Source of the DNA: CBDFLD01 sp965249005
Lineage (GTDB): Bacteria; Acidobacteriota; UBA6911
DNA length: 64,000 nt
Direction: 5' to 3'
Assembly (NCBI GenBank): GCA_965249005.1
Contig: CBDFLD010000018.1
Coordinates: 339,497 to 403,496, forward strand
Each line of letters starts with the position of its first letter. The stretch's first letter is position 1. Under the pieces are notes generated by a model, which was not told where the DNA came from, did not search any database, and was given only the letters and a program-made list of their open reading frames with translations. The position numbers and the translations under genes were made by a program. Below are positions 33,754 through 41,726 of the stretch, piece after piece.

Positions 33754-33790
33754 GTCGCTCCGAGCGACTCGGTCGCTCACTCCGTGAGCG
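33754..33790. repeat. Two short hairpins after the cupin remnant
   Basis: GTCGCTC-C-GAGCGAC (33754-33768) and CGCTCAC-TCC-GTGAGCG (33774-33790). The second stem is shared with 20163-20183. They start at the base after the remnant's stop codon. Confidence 0.75.
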
Positions 33791-33829
33791 GCACGGAATC
33801 GTTGTGGTGATCCGGCAAGCTGCAGGCCG

Positions 33830-35317
33830 CTAGGCCACCGACGGTGTGAGCGTGGGCTCCCCGTCCGGAGTGTCTACACGCTCTGCGTGAATCTCTCTCA
33901 GTCCCGGCTCAAAAAAGAACTCGCTTTGCCCGAATGCCGGTCTGAGGTCATCGAGCCAGGTTGCAGTCGGATCATATTTGGCGAAAAAGGGTCGGCCCAC
34001 CCAGGAAGGATCTCGACCCTGCAGCAGCTTGAGTACGAATACCCGCTCGCCATGGATCGTGGTCTCACCGTCTACCAGGACCTTTCCCGGCATGGCGGAC
34101 ATCGAGGGCCCACGCACGGTTCTCCCCAGCCCGGAGATATCATTGTAGGATTCATTGAATATCCGCAGCGCCCGCGCCAGCGGCACCGCAAAGTAGTTCT
34201 TGGCACCCGTATCTCGCTCGACGAACATGTAATAGGGCACGGCTCCCAGTCGTATCTGTCGCCTCCACAAGTCCGACCAAACGGCGGGGGAATCGTTGAC
34301 GTGCCTGATAACGGGCGCTTGACATCGCACCGTGGCGCCTGCGTCCTGCATTGCTCGAACCGCCTGCTCGGCGATAGGAAGCCCCAGCTCTCGCGGGTGA
34401 CTGTAATGCGCCATGATTGCCAGGTGACGGCCGGAGGCGCGGACCTGCTCGAACAGCCGGGCCAGATCCTCAGCATCGGAGTCGGTCACGAACCGTTGCG
34501 GCCAGTAGGCCGGCGCCTTCGAACCAATGCGAATGCTCTCGATATGCTCGAGCTCTGGGTCGAGCAACGGCTCGATATAGCGCCTCAGCACGGAGGTCTT
34601 CATGACCATTGGATCGCCGCCGGTGAAGAGCACGCTCGAAACTTCCTGGTGTTCCCGGAGATAGTGGACGAGCTGATCGGACTCTTTGCTGGCAAACTTC
34701 AACTCGTTGATTCCCACAAACTGGGCCCAACGAAAGCAATACGTGCAATAGGCGTGGCAAGTTTGCCCCGGGGTAGGGAAGAACAGGACAGTCTCCCGGT
34801 ACTTGTGCTGCATTCCAGCGACCGGTTCGTTGTCGATTCGCGGAACGTTGAGCTCCATCTGGCCGGCGGGATGAGGATTGAGCTTTCCCTGAATTTCGCG
34901 GGCGGCGGACTGGATCTCGAGAGCGGGGGCGCCCCGGCGTACCAGTCCATACATGACGTCGAAATCGTATCGGTCGAGCATGCCACGCTGCGGAAAAGTG
35001 AGTTGGAAGATCGGATCGTCCGGGATGTTAGTCCAATCGATGAGCTCGTCGATGACGTAACTATTTACGCGGAATGGCAAAACAGCCGACACCGCCAGGA
35101 TGGCGGTCAAGTCCGTTTCGCTCAGTCGCTCCAGTTGAGGAATCCGATGCAGGTCCTTGCGCGTGAATACGGTGTACTTATTCCCAGCTTCGAGTCCTTC
35201 GCGTGTCAATTCACCCTCCATTTCTCCAGTGGGGACAGAGGCACCGCCCCCTCTGGATCTCACACCCTCCATATTGATTGATCCAGTATGCTGGCCGTTT
35301 GTTTCAACGACCGTCAA
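33830..35317 (-). CDS. KamA-family radical SAM protein (lysine 2,3-aminomutase-like)
   Basis: A 495-residue radical SAM protein. TCHAYCTYCFRW places the 4Fe-4S cysteines at about 187, 191 and 194 (CxxxCxxC), and FTGGDPMVMK is the SAM-binding GGDP strand. The overall pattern (LNPHPAGQ, RIGSKAPAYWPQRF, HYSHPRE) is that of the lysine 2,3-aminomutase family. In true KamA the PLP lysine lies in a PGGGGK motif; here the equivalent region reads SMSAMPGK (Lys412), so the reaction may differ. TTG 35317 is the longest start; ATG at residue 16 or 33 is possible. It stands alone next to the polysaccharide cluster. Confidence 0.82.
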   Translation of the reverse strand: MTVVETNGQHTGSINMEGVRSRGGGASVPTGEMEGELTREGLEAGNKYTVFTRKDLHRIPQLERLSETDLTAILAVSAVLPFRVNSYVIDELIDWTNIPDDPIFQLTFPQRGMLDRYDFDVMYGLVRRGAPALEIQSAAREIQGKLNPHPAGQMELNVPRIDNEPVAGMQHKYRETVLFFPTPGQTCHAYCTYCFRWAQFVGINELKFASKESDQLVHYLREHQEVSSVLFTGGDPMVMKTSVLRRYIEPLLDPELEHIESIRIGSKAPAYWPQRFVTDSDAEDLARLFEQVRASGRHLAIMAHYSHPRELGLPIAEQAVRAMQDAGATVRCQAPVIRHVNDSPAVWSDLWRRQIRLGAVPYYMFVERDTGAKNYFAVPLARALRIFNESYNDISGLGRTVRGPSMSAMPGKVLVDGETTIHGERVFVLKLLQGRDPSWVGRPFFAKYDPTATWLDDLRPAFGQSEFFFEPGLREIHAERVDTPDGEPTLTPSVA

Positions 35318-35652
35318 ATCATGTCTCTGGATTCAACGAACAGTACTGCAGTACCAACGGATAGAGACGTTTGCACCCGACAAGTGCATTGTGCACGCAA
35401 CCAACGGCATGGCCGATTAATGGCGGACCGGGACTTGCGATCTATTAAGTCTGCTGCCGGCCGGGACTGCTCCGGCATTGTGTCAATGTATGCTAAGCTC
35501 CTATAGTTTAGCATATTCCAATCCAATTGCCAGTAGTGGTTGCCCTTCATAGAAACGCCATGGATGGAACCCAAATATTATCTATAATTTGCCGCCTTCC
35601 TCCGGCCATTGTCCAGCAGGCAGCCGGATCGTTTTAGTGCGAAAAATGTTGA
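35318..35652. other. 335-bp non-coding, AT-richer region with one inverted repeat
   Basis: No credible frame. TATGCTAA (35489-35496) pairs with TTAGCATA (35508-35515) around an 11-base centre, which could be an operator or small hairpin. No family repeat is seen. It should contain the KamA-like gene's promoter (minus strand) and the end of the glycosyltransferase operon. Confidence 0.45.
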
Positions 35653-36729
35653 TTAGTTGTTCGAAGGCTCGGTGGGTTTGGCTATGGGTTGGTAGGAGAA
35701 CCAGGAACGCATTTCCCTGGGCGAGATCTTCCGATGGCGGCGGACAGCCCGGCGGATCGCCCAACAGCGAGGCAGGTGGCGGGCTATCAAGGGGAAGGCT
35801 CGAAGAGAGGACCATTCGAATAGCAATACATACCCCAGGGCGATTGCATCGCGCGAGGTAATCGGGATGAAGAAGCGGCAGTACGTTCCCAGATCCATGT
35901 TCTTCAAGCGTAACAAGAAACGATTCTTGAACGAGTGCATGTTGATGTCGTCGGCCAACTGCGCCCGTCGTTCAGGCAACACGTGCCGGACGTGGAATGC
36001 GCGCGCATCCGGCACGTACAAGCAGCGCCAGCCCAGCCACTGTGCCCGCCATGCCAGATCCGCGTCCTCCCGGTAGGCGAAGAAGGCCTCATCGAAGTAC
36101 TCGGTGCCGATCTTTACTTCTTCGAGCATCGTCCTACGATAGAATGCCGCGGCACCCGATGCTCCGAACACGTAGGCGAAGGAATCGTACTGACCGACAT
36201 CCCTCTCTCCGGAGCCACGATCGAGATGGCGCTGATTCGGCACCATGAAAATCCCCGTGGTGTCTAATGTCTCGGTATTTTCGGCGGTTTCCATCGTTTC
36301 GCCCTTTTGGCCGCTCTCCACGCTGTCGGAGGCAGGCGCTTTGGACACGGAGGAAGCCGTTTCGGTCCAACGCCAAAGTTTTCCGGTAGCAGAGCCGGCA
36401 TGTTCGTCCTGGTCCATGGTACGTACCAGGTTTTCGATGAACAGTGGCTCCATGACGACGTCAGGGTTCAGCACCAGGGCATAGTCGCTCGGGATCGAGG
36501 CAATCAACTTGTTGTGGGCCGCGCTGAAGCCGAGGTTCCTGGGGGAGAAGTGGGTCGAGTGGAACAGATCTCCATGCTGGGAGATGATCTCCATCGTATT
36601 GTCCTGTGATGCGTTGTCCCAGAGGCAGATCGCGAGATCCTGATAACTCTGGTCGCGCAGCGACTGGAGACAACCAGCCAGAAACTGATCGGAGTTGTGT
36701 GTTACCAAGCTAACCAGAACTCTGGGCAC
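35653..36729 (-). CDS. Family 2 glycosyltransferase
   Basis: A 358-residue GT-A enzyme. SLVTHNSDQFLAGCLQSLRDQ, LWDNASQDNT, NLGFSAAHNKLI, LVLNPDVV (DxD equivalent) and YREDADLAWRAQWLGWRCLYVPDARAFH form the rhamnosyltransferase-like GT2 pattern. An inserted loop at about 127-160 is Ser/Thr/Glu rich (SVESGQKGETMETAENTE) and looks repeat-derived. A C-terminal hydrophobic/basic region may bind the membrane. It overlaps the upstream GT2 gene by 20 bases, so the genes are translated from one message. Likely adds sugars to a surface polysaccharide. Confidence 0.86.
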   Translation of the reverse strand: MPRVLVSLVTHNSDQFLAGCLQSLRDQSYQDLAICLWDNASQDNTMEIISQHGDLFHSTHFSPRNLGFSAAHNKLIASIPSDYALVLNPDVVMEPLFIENLVRTMDQDEHAGSATGKLWRWTETASSVSKAPASDSVESGQKGETMETAENTETLDTTGIFMVPNQRHLDRGSGERDVGQYDSFAYVFGASGAAAFYRRTMLEEVKIGTEYFDEAFFAYREDADLAWRAQWLGWRCLYVPDARAFHVRHVLPERRAQLADDINMHSFKNRFLLRLKNMDLGTYCRFFIPITSRDAIALGYVLLFEWSSLRAFPLIARHLPRCWAIRRAVRRHRKISPREMRSWFSYQPIAKPTEPSNN

Positions 36730-37657
36730 GCGTTGTCTCCTGCAGCGTCAGAAAGTGTCGTGCGGCTCGCCAGAATTCCGCGGCAGATCTTCGCCCGCGA
36801 GCGCGTCGGGCCCCAGGATAGACCAAAGACGCGAACGCTCGGAGAAACATACCGATCACGATGAGCCGGCGCACCCGGACCGCTTGCTTTCTCCCATGAT
36901 GTTTCCTGAAATAGCGCAGTTGGTTCGTATGATAAATCTCCAGAAAGTCCGAGTGGGACAGTTGCTTCAAGCTGGAGCCGCCGTGGTGGAGAAACTCCGC
37001 TTCAGGCTCGAACCAGATTTTGCCTCCTGCCAGATGAATGCGACGGCAGAGATCCACGTCCTCGAACCAGGCAGGAGTATAAACTCCATCGAATCCATTG
37101 AGCCGGTCCAGTATGTCCCGTCGCACCATCAAACAGGCGCCGGCTGGCTGATCCACGAACCCGGGGGCCTGAGGCCGATCCGACCCGCGATAGCGGCGGG
37201 ACCACGGATTGCCCGGCCATAGCTCATCGAGAAGGAGCATTTCGGCCGCCACAGCGCCGAGGGTCGGGAACGAGCGGACATTGAAACCAGTTGCCTCTCT
37301 TCCTTCAAAAGGGAGAAGCCTGCCCGCCACCGCCCAGATACGGGAATCTCCACCGAGCTTTCTTTCCAGCTTCGATGGCGCGCCGGGCTTGCATTCTGTG
37401 TCCGGATTCAGAAACAAGACCGAATCCCCCGCACTTTGCCGCCATCCGAGATTGTTCCCAGCCGCAAACCCAAGATTAGTGGCGTTCCGCAGCACTCTCA
37501 TCCCGGGGCGAGGGTCGCCAAGAAAGTCCAGGCTGCCGTCCGCCGACGCGTTGTCCACGACAATGATCTCGCAGCCCGAGGCATGTTGCCGCAGCGATTG
37601 GATGCACCGCTCGAGAAGCGGGCCGGAATTCCAGTTGACGATCACGATCGAGATCAT
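36710..37657 (-). CDS. Family 2 glycosyltransferase
   Basis: The frame is open to 37747, but the ATG at 37657 starts exactly at the GT2 N-terminus (MISIVIVNWNSGPLLERCIQ), so about 315 residues. VVDNASADGS, NLGFAAGNNLGWR, LFLNPDTECKPGA, GACLMVRRDIL and WFEDVDLCRRIHLAGGKIWF are classic. The start lies 36 bases after the stop of the next upstream GT2 gene. Part of the three-gene GT2 run. Confidence 0.87.
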   Translation of the reverse strand: MISIVIVNWNSGPLLERCIQSLRQHASGCEIIVVDNASADGSLDFLGDPRPGMRVLRNATNLGFAAGNNLGWRQSAGDSVLFLNPDTECKPGAPSKLERKLGGDSRIWAVAGRLLPFEGREATGFNVRSFPTLGAVAAEMLLLDELWPGNPWSRRYRGSDRPQAPGFVDQPAGACLMVRRDILDRLNGFDGVYTPAWFEDVDLCRRIHLAGGKIWFEPEAEFLHHGGSSLKQLSHSDFLEIYHTNQLRYFRKHHGRKQAVRVRRLIVIGMFLRAFASLVYPGARRARGRRSAAEFWRAARHFLTLQETTRAQSSG

Positions 37658-37692
37658 GGTCAGCTTCCCGGGAGTCCCGGGCTTGGCGTGTT

Positions 37693-38754
37693 TCACGCGG
37701 CATCGGTCAAACGGGCGGAGGATGCGCGGAACATTCGAAAGTAGCAACGCAGGAGCTTCGAGTTGCCTTTGGATCCCGGAAGAAAATCACCGCGGGCTAT
37801 GGTCTCCGAGCGGAGTATCGCGGCCCACAATCGATCCGAGTTCTCTTTCCAGAGAAGGCTCTTGGTCTTGCGTGAACGTAGAGATCGAGGCAGCAACAGC
37901 ATGGCGCCTCCTAGACCCCGAAGGTAGCTCCAGATCTTTCCGCGCACCAGGACCCTGGCCAACCAGGAGGCCTGGAGGATCAAGATCATGGGGAGACAAC
38001 GCCAGACGATTCCGGCCGGCAAACTCTTGGCCAACAGCAGCAGAGAATTCCGGGTCCGAAGCCGCACGCTCATGGAGGAGAACTCACCCCCGCTGGTTCC
38101 TCCCCCGTGGTGCATGACTTCCGCCTTGGGAACGTAATACCCCGTCTCTCCCGACGCTTGGAATCTCAACCCCAGGTCCACATCCTCGAGATACGCGAAG
38201 TAGTCTTCGTCGAAGCCACCTTTTTCATCGATGTTGGGCTTTCTAAACAGCGCGGCCGCTCCACTTGCAGAAAATATTTCCATCTCGCGACGATATCGGG
38301 GCTGGTCCCTTTGTTGCTGTCCACGCCGGTACCCTATACCACCTCTAAGGAAGCAGTCTCCTGCGCTGTAGAGATGTTTTCGGTCATGCTCCAACACCCG
38401 GCTGGCGAGGAATACGGCGCCCGGATTGCGATCCGCCGCGGCCATGGATTCCTCGATCCAGGACGGCGAGGCTTCGCAGTCACTGTTGAGGACGGCAATC
38501 CAGTCTCCGTGGGCAATCCGGATCCCGGCGTTGATGCCTCCCGCGAACCCACGGTTCTCCTCGAGACTCAGCACACGCGCCGCGGGGGCGACACGACCCA
38601 CCACCTGGACTGAAGAATCGGTGGACGCGTTGTCGACGACAATCGTTTCGACGTTCGGATAGGTTTGCTGCTGAATTGAATACAGGCAAGGTTCGAGAAA
38701 TCGTTCGCCGTTGTAGTTTGCAATGACAACTGAAACTTTTTGCTGAATAGACAT
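37693..38754 (-). CDS. Family 2 glycosyltransferase
   Basis: The frame is open to 38814, but ATG 38754 (MSIQQKVSVVIANYNGERFL) fits the family N-terminus; about 353 residues. Motifs: VVDNASTDSS, NRGFAGGINAGIR, AVLNSDCEASPSW, ASGAAALFRK, YLEDVDLGLRFQASG. C-terminal hydrophobic segment at about 255-300. First gene of the minus-strand GT2 trio, divergent from the DPM1-like gene with about 100 bp between. Confidence 0.87.
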   Translation of the reverse strand: MSIQQKVSVVIANYNGERFLEPCLYSIQQQTYPNVETIVVDNASTDSSVQVVGRVAPAARVLSLEENRGFAGGINAGIRIAHGDWIAVLNSDCEASPSWIEESMAAADRNPGAVFLASRVLEHDRKHLYSAGDCFLRGGIGYRRGQQQRDQPRYRREMEIFSASGAAALFRKPNIDEKGGFDEDYFAYLEDVDLGLRFQASGETGYYVPKAEVMHHGGGTSGGEFSSMSVRLRTRNSLLLLAKSLPAGIVWRCLPMILILQASWLARVLVRGKIWSYLRGLGGAMLLLPRSLRSRKTKSLLWKENSDRLWAAILRSETIARGDFLPGSKGNSKLLRCYFRMFRASSARLTDAA

Positions 38755-38855
38755 ACGCGATGGCCGATCTGGTTGGTTAGCCCCTGAGCATTTCCCTTGA
38801 CTGGCGAAGTGCATGGCCGTATTTTTTGCAAGCCTGATTTCTCGGAAAGGCGCTC

Positions 38856-39551
38856 ATGCCAAGCTCCAAACGATGTTCAATCGTCATTCCCGTCTACAAC
38901 GAAAAGAATACGATTCTGGAAGTCATCGACCGTGTGCAAAGGACGGATGCCGCGAAGGAAGTCATTGTCATCGATGATTGTTCCACGGATGGAACTCGTG
39001 CTCTCCTTCAAGAGCTTCCGCCTTCGAACGGACTGAAGATAATATATCAGCCTCATAACCAGGGTAAGGGCGCGGCCCTTCGAGCCGGCTTCGCCGCCGT
39101 TTCTGGCGACATCGTTATCGTACAGGACGCGGACCTGGAGTACGATCCCGATGATTACCCGATTTTGCTCCAACCCATTCTGGACAACAAGGCCGACGTT
39201 GTCTATGGCTCGAGATTTTTGGGGGGGCCGCATCGGGTGTTACTTTTCTGGCATTCCGTCGGAAACAAGGTGCTCACCATGCTTTCGAACATGATGACGG
39301 ACTTGAACCTGACCGATATGGAAACCTGCTACAAGGTGTTTCGGGCGGATCTACTCAAAAAGATTCAGCTACGTGAGAACCGCTTCGGGTTCGAGCCGGA
39401 GTTTACCGCGAAGGTGGCCAAGGCTCACTGCCGGGTCTACGAAGTGCCGGTGTCTTACAGTGGCCGGGACTATTCGGAAGGAAAGAAAATCAGCTGGAAG
39501 GACGGAGTCGCTGCCATCTACCTCATCTTCAAGTACCGTTTTTTCAACTGA
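38856..39551 (+). CDS. Dolichol-phosphate mannosyltransferase-like GT2
   Basis: A 231-residue GT2 of the DPM1/polyprenyl-phosphate glycosyltransferase type: SIVIPVYNEKNTILEVIDRV, VIDDCSTDGT, HNQGKGAALRAGF, VQDADLEYDP (DxD), GSRFLGG, METCYKVFRADLL, FGFEPEFTAKV. It lacks C-terminal membrane helices. It probably makes polyprenyl-phosphate sugar donors for surface glycans. It stands alone on the plus strand between two minus-strand blocks. Confidence 0.9.
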   Translation: MPSSKRCSIVIPVYNEKNTILEVIDRVQRTDAAKEVIVIDDCSTDGTRALLQELPPSNGLKIIYQPHNQGKGAALRAGFAAVSGDIVIVQDADLEYDPDDYPILLQPILDNKADVVYGSRFLGGPHRVLLFWHSVGNKVLTMLSNMMTDLNLTDMETCYKVFRADLLKKIQLRENRFGFEPEFTAKVAKAHCRVYEVPVSYSGRDYSEGKKISWKDGVAAIYLIFKYRFFN

Positions 39552-39578
39552 CAGGTCTCCCGGCCAGCCCGGCGCCTG

Positions 39579-40712
39579 TTAGGACGAAGTTGCGTCCTTC
39601 ATGGTCTGTTCGATGACGCGGGATACAGCCTCGAACACCTGGTTGGCGGAGGTCGCGTCCATGCAGGTGACTTCCTTGGGACACACACTGAGGTAGCACG
39701 GACTGCAATCGAAGTCGGATACGATCTTGGCGCCGCGCCCATAGAGTTCAATTTCCTGATGGCATGTGGGGCCGATCAGCACCACCACGGGCACGCGCAG
39801 CCCGATGGCAATATGCATCGCCAGTGTGTCCCCTGTGACCATGATGTCGCAGTTGGCCACGATGCCCGCAAAATCGCGAATCGTATTCTCAGTTCCAGCA
39901 TCAATCAACGGACGACGGGCGATCGACTGGATACGCGCGTTTCGCTCCGCCTCGTTGGGGCCGCCGAGTAGGATTACTTTGGCGCCGTAATCTGCAATCA
40001 GACGGTCGCCAAGCTCAGCGTATCCTTGCTCTGTCCACTTCTTGGTCGCGAAGATGTCTCCCGCACCGGTATTCAGTCCGATCTTCAAATCGCCACGCGA
40101 TGCGCCGCGCCGCTCCAACAAGCGCTCGGCCGATGCCGTCTCATCCGAAAGATCAGGGAAAACGTATTCTTGGGGAGCGTCATACGGTAGGGACGCGCAT
40201 TCGAACAGCAACTCCGGATAGGTTTTCTGATTGATGGTGAACTTGAGCGGATCGTTGATCCCCAACTCGAACGTGTACTCGGACTCGGGGTTGAGCGGCT
40301 TGACGTTTCCATACTCGCTCAGCCCGAATCCCACTTTTCGATTCCCTCGGACCTTCATGGCCAGCGCCGCCGCCTTCGGCTCCTTGTCGAAACAGTAAAC
40401 GATGTCGAAAGACTCGTGCTCGAGCGCAAGCACGGTTTCGTAGTTATAGGGCACTACCCGGTCGATCTCACCAATACCGGCCAACAGCGGCATGACGTTC
40501 GCCTCTGTCAGCCAGGTCAGATGGCACTCGGGATGTGCCCTGCGCAGTCCGCGAAGCAGGGGCGTGGTCCGGAGCACATCTCCCATGGCCGCGAGCTTGA
40601 TGAGAAGAATACGTTTGCCGAATGGAGTGTAGTGCGGGCAACCCTCACACTCACGGCGATACACGCAGGGCTTCGAACCCAAGAAGTAGCGGCAGTCATA
40701 GCGCACAAACAT
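39579..40712 (-). CDS. Family 9 glycosyltransferase (heptosyltransferase-like)
   Basis: A 377-residue GT9: ILLIKLAAMGDVLRTTPLLRGLRRAHPECHLTWLTE, LNTGAGDIFATKKW, VILLGGPNEAERN, TGDTLAMHIAIGL and VLIGPTCHQEIELYG. It has an N-terminal Cys cluster (CRYFLGSKPCVYRRECEGC) that might hold zinc, and a second set near the C-terminus (CSPCYLSVCPKEVTCM). GT9 enzymes add heptose or similar sugars to the lipid-A core. Downstream of the unknown gene at 40722 in the same direction, separated by 9 bases. Confidence 0.88.
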   Translation of the reverse strand: MFVRYDCRYFLGSKPCVYRRECEGCPHYTPFGKRILLIKLAAMGDVLRTTPLLRGLRRAHPECHLTWLTEANVMPLLAGIGEIDRVVPYNYETVLALEHESFDIVYCFDKEPKAAALAMKVRGNRKVGFGLSEYGNVKPLNPESEYTFELGINDPLKFTINQKTYPELLFECASLPYDAPQEYVFPDLSDETASAERLLERRGASRGDLKIGLNTGAGDIFATKKWTEQGYAELGDRLIADYGAKVILLGGPNEAERNARIQSIARRPLIDAGTENTIRDFAGIVANCDIMVTGDTLAMHIAIGLRVPVVVLIGPTCHQEIELYGRGAKIVSDFDCSPCYLSVCPKEVTCMDATSANQVFEAVSRVIEQTMKDATSS

Positions 40713-40721
40713 CGCAACCTC

Positions 40722-41726
40722 TCAAACCTGGTGCCGAGTCGCCGAGCTTCGCAGATACAGCCAAACAATCAGTAACCACATGAAGCGAAGAGGAAAAAAC
40801 GAGAGTTTGACCAGTAGAAACAGCGGCAACCTCAGCGGGCTGAACCAACGGGGATCCATCCCGACTCGGGACTGTCCTCCTAGCCGATGGGCGAGAAAGG
40901 CCAACCAGTGAGACCATGAGAAGTAGAACGAATCGGTATTCTCGTTGACAACCACTTTGCGCCGCGCGCCCAGCAGGAAAGCAAAATATTTTATCTTCCA
41001 GTAGCTTGGATCACCAGTGAAAAAGACAACGACCGCGTCGAAGCGCTCCCGGCGAAGCTCCATCAGATGCTTCCAGCTGTTTTGAACCTCGTTGTGGATG
41101 CGCGTTTCCGCAATCATCGGGTGCTCTTGGAACTTGCGGACAACCTCGGGTCGATTGCGACAAAAGACAGAATAACGGGGATTTCGAAATAGGGGGCGGG
41201 TGCGCAGGTGATCCAGGGTTCCAAGGATGTACGAGGTGTCGGCGGATTGCACGATCAGTACCTTCTCGCCATCGTAGAATTCGTCGCCCTGGGAGTCCAG
41301 GCTGGGCAAGAAATCCCAGTGATCCGTAGGAAGCCGGTGCTTGCACCGGAAGATCCAGTATCGAAAGCATGCCTTCCAGGTCAATACCACCACTGAGCCG
41401 TCGCCCATATCGAAGACCCGTTGGGCAGCTCTCAACCGAAGGGCTGCAAGCTTCATCCGACTGTAATTCTTTTCCCCGGTCCAGAAGAAGTATTGCACAT
41501 CAAAGCGCTTGCCGCGAACTTCGCGAAGAATGGCGCGCCGGCGCTTCTCGACCAGCGGAACAACTTTTGCCTGCTGGATCTCGGAAAGATACCGCACCGT
41601 TGTTGGATCGTCACGGCAGAGAATCGTTACACTGGGTTCCTGGTAGAGGCGTCCTTCCAGGATCTGTTCCACGGTCCGTCGCACGCGCTTGGGAGAAGCG
41701 GTTTCCACGACCAAGATTGTGCTCAA
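40722..41726 (-). CDS. Unknown protein of the polysaccharide cluster, ADP-heptose/ELM-like two-domain layout
   Basis: From TTG 41726 (overlapping the stop of the GT2-GT4 gene, TTGA, with GGGAGGG upstream), about 334 residues. Two similar halves: TILVVETASPKRVRRTVEQI with a YFFWTGEKNYSRMKLAALRLRAAQRV section, and VLIVQSADTSYILGTLDHLR with VVVFFTGDPSYWKIKYFAFLLGARRKVV. Each half reads like a Rossmann strand-helix pair, suggesting an internally duplicated or GT-B fold. The C-terminus is hydrophobic (about 285-325). No known family was recognised; position says it acts in glycan assembly. Confidence 0.72.
   Translation of the reverse strand: MSTILVVETASPKRVRRTVEQILEGRLYQEPSVTILCRDDPTTVRYLSEIQQAKVVPLVEKRRRAILREVRGKRFDVQYFFWTGEKNYSRMKLAALRLRAAQRVFDMGDGSVVVLTWKACFRYWIFRCKHRLPTDHWDFLPSLDSQGDEFYDGEKVLIVQSADTSYILGTLDHLRTRPLFRNPRYSVFCRNRPEVVRKFQEHPMIAETRIHNEVQNSWKHLMELRRERFDAVVVFFTGDPSYWKIKYFAFLLGARRKVVVNENTDSFYFSWSHWLAFLAHRLGGQSRVGMDPRWFSPLRLPLFLLVKLSFFPLRFMWLLIVWLYLRSSATRHQV

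Noticed and set aside
33887..35281. 464-codon open frame antisense to the radical SAM gene
   Set aside because: Shadow of the conserved KamA-like frame; no motifs or ribosome binding site.
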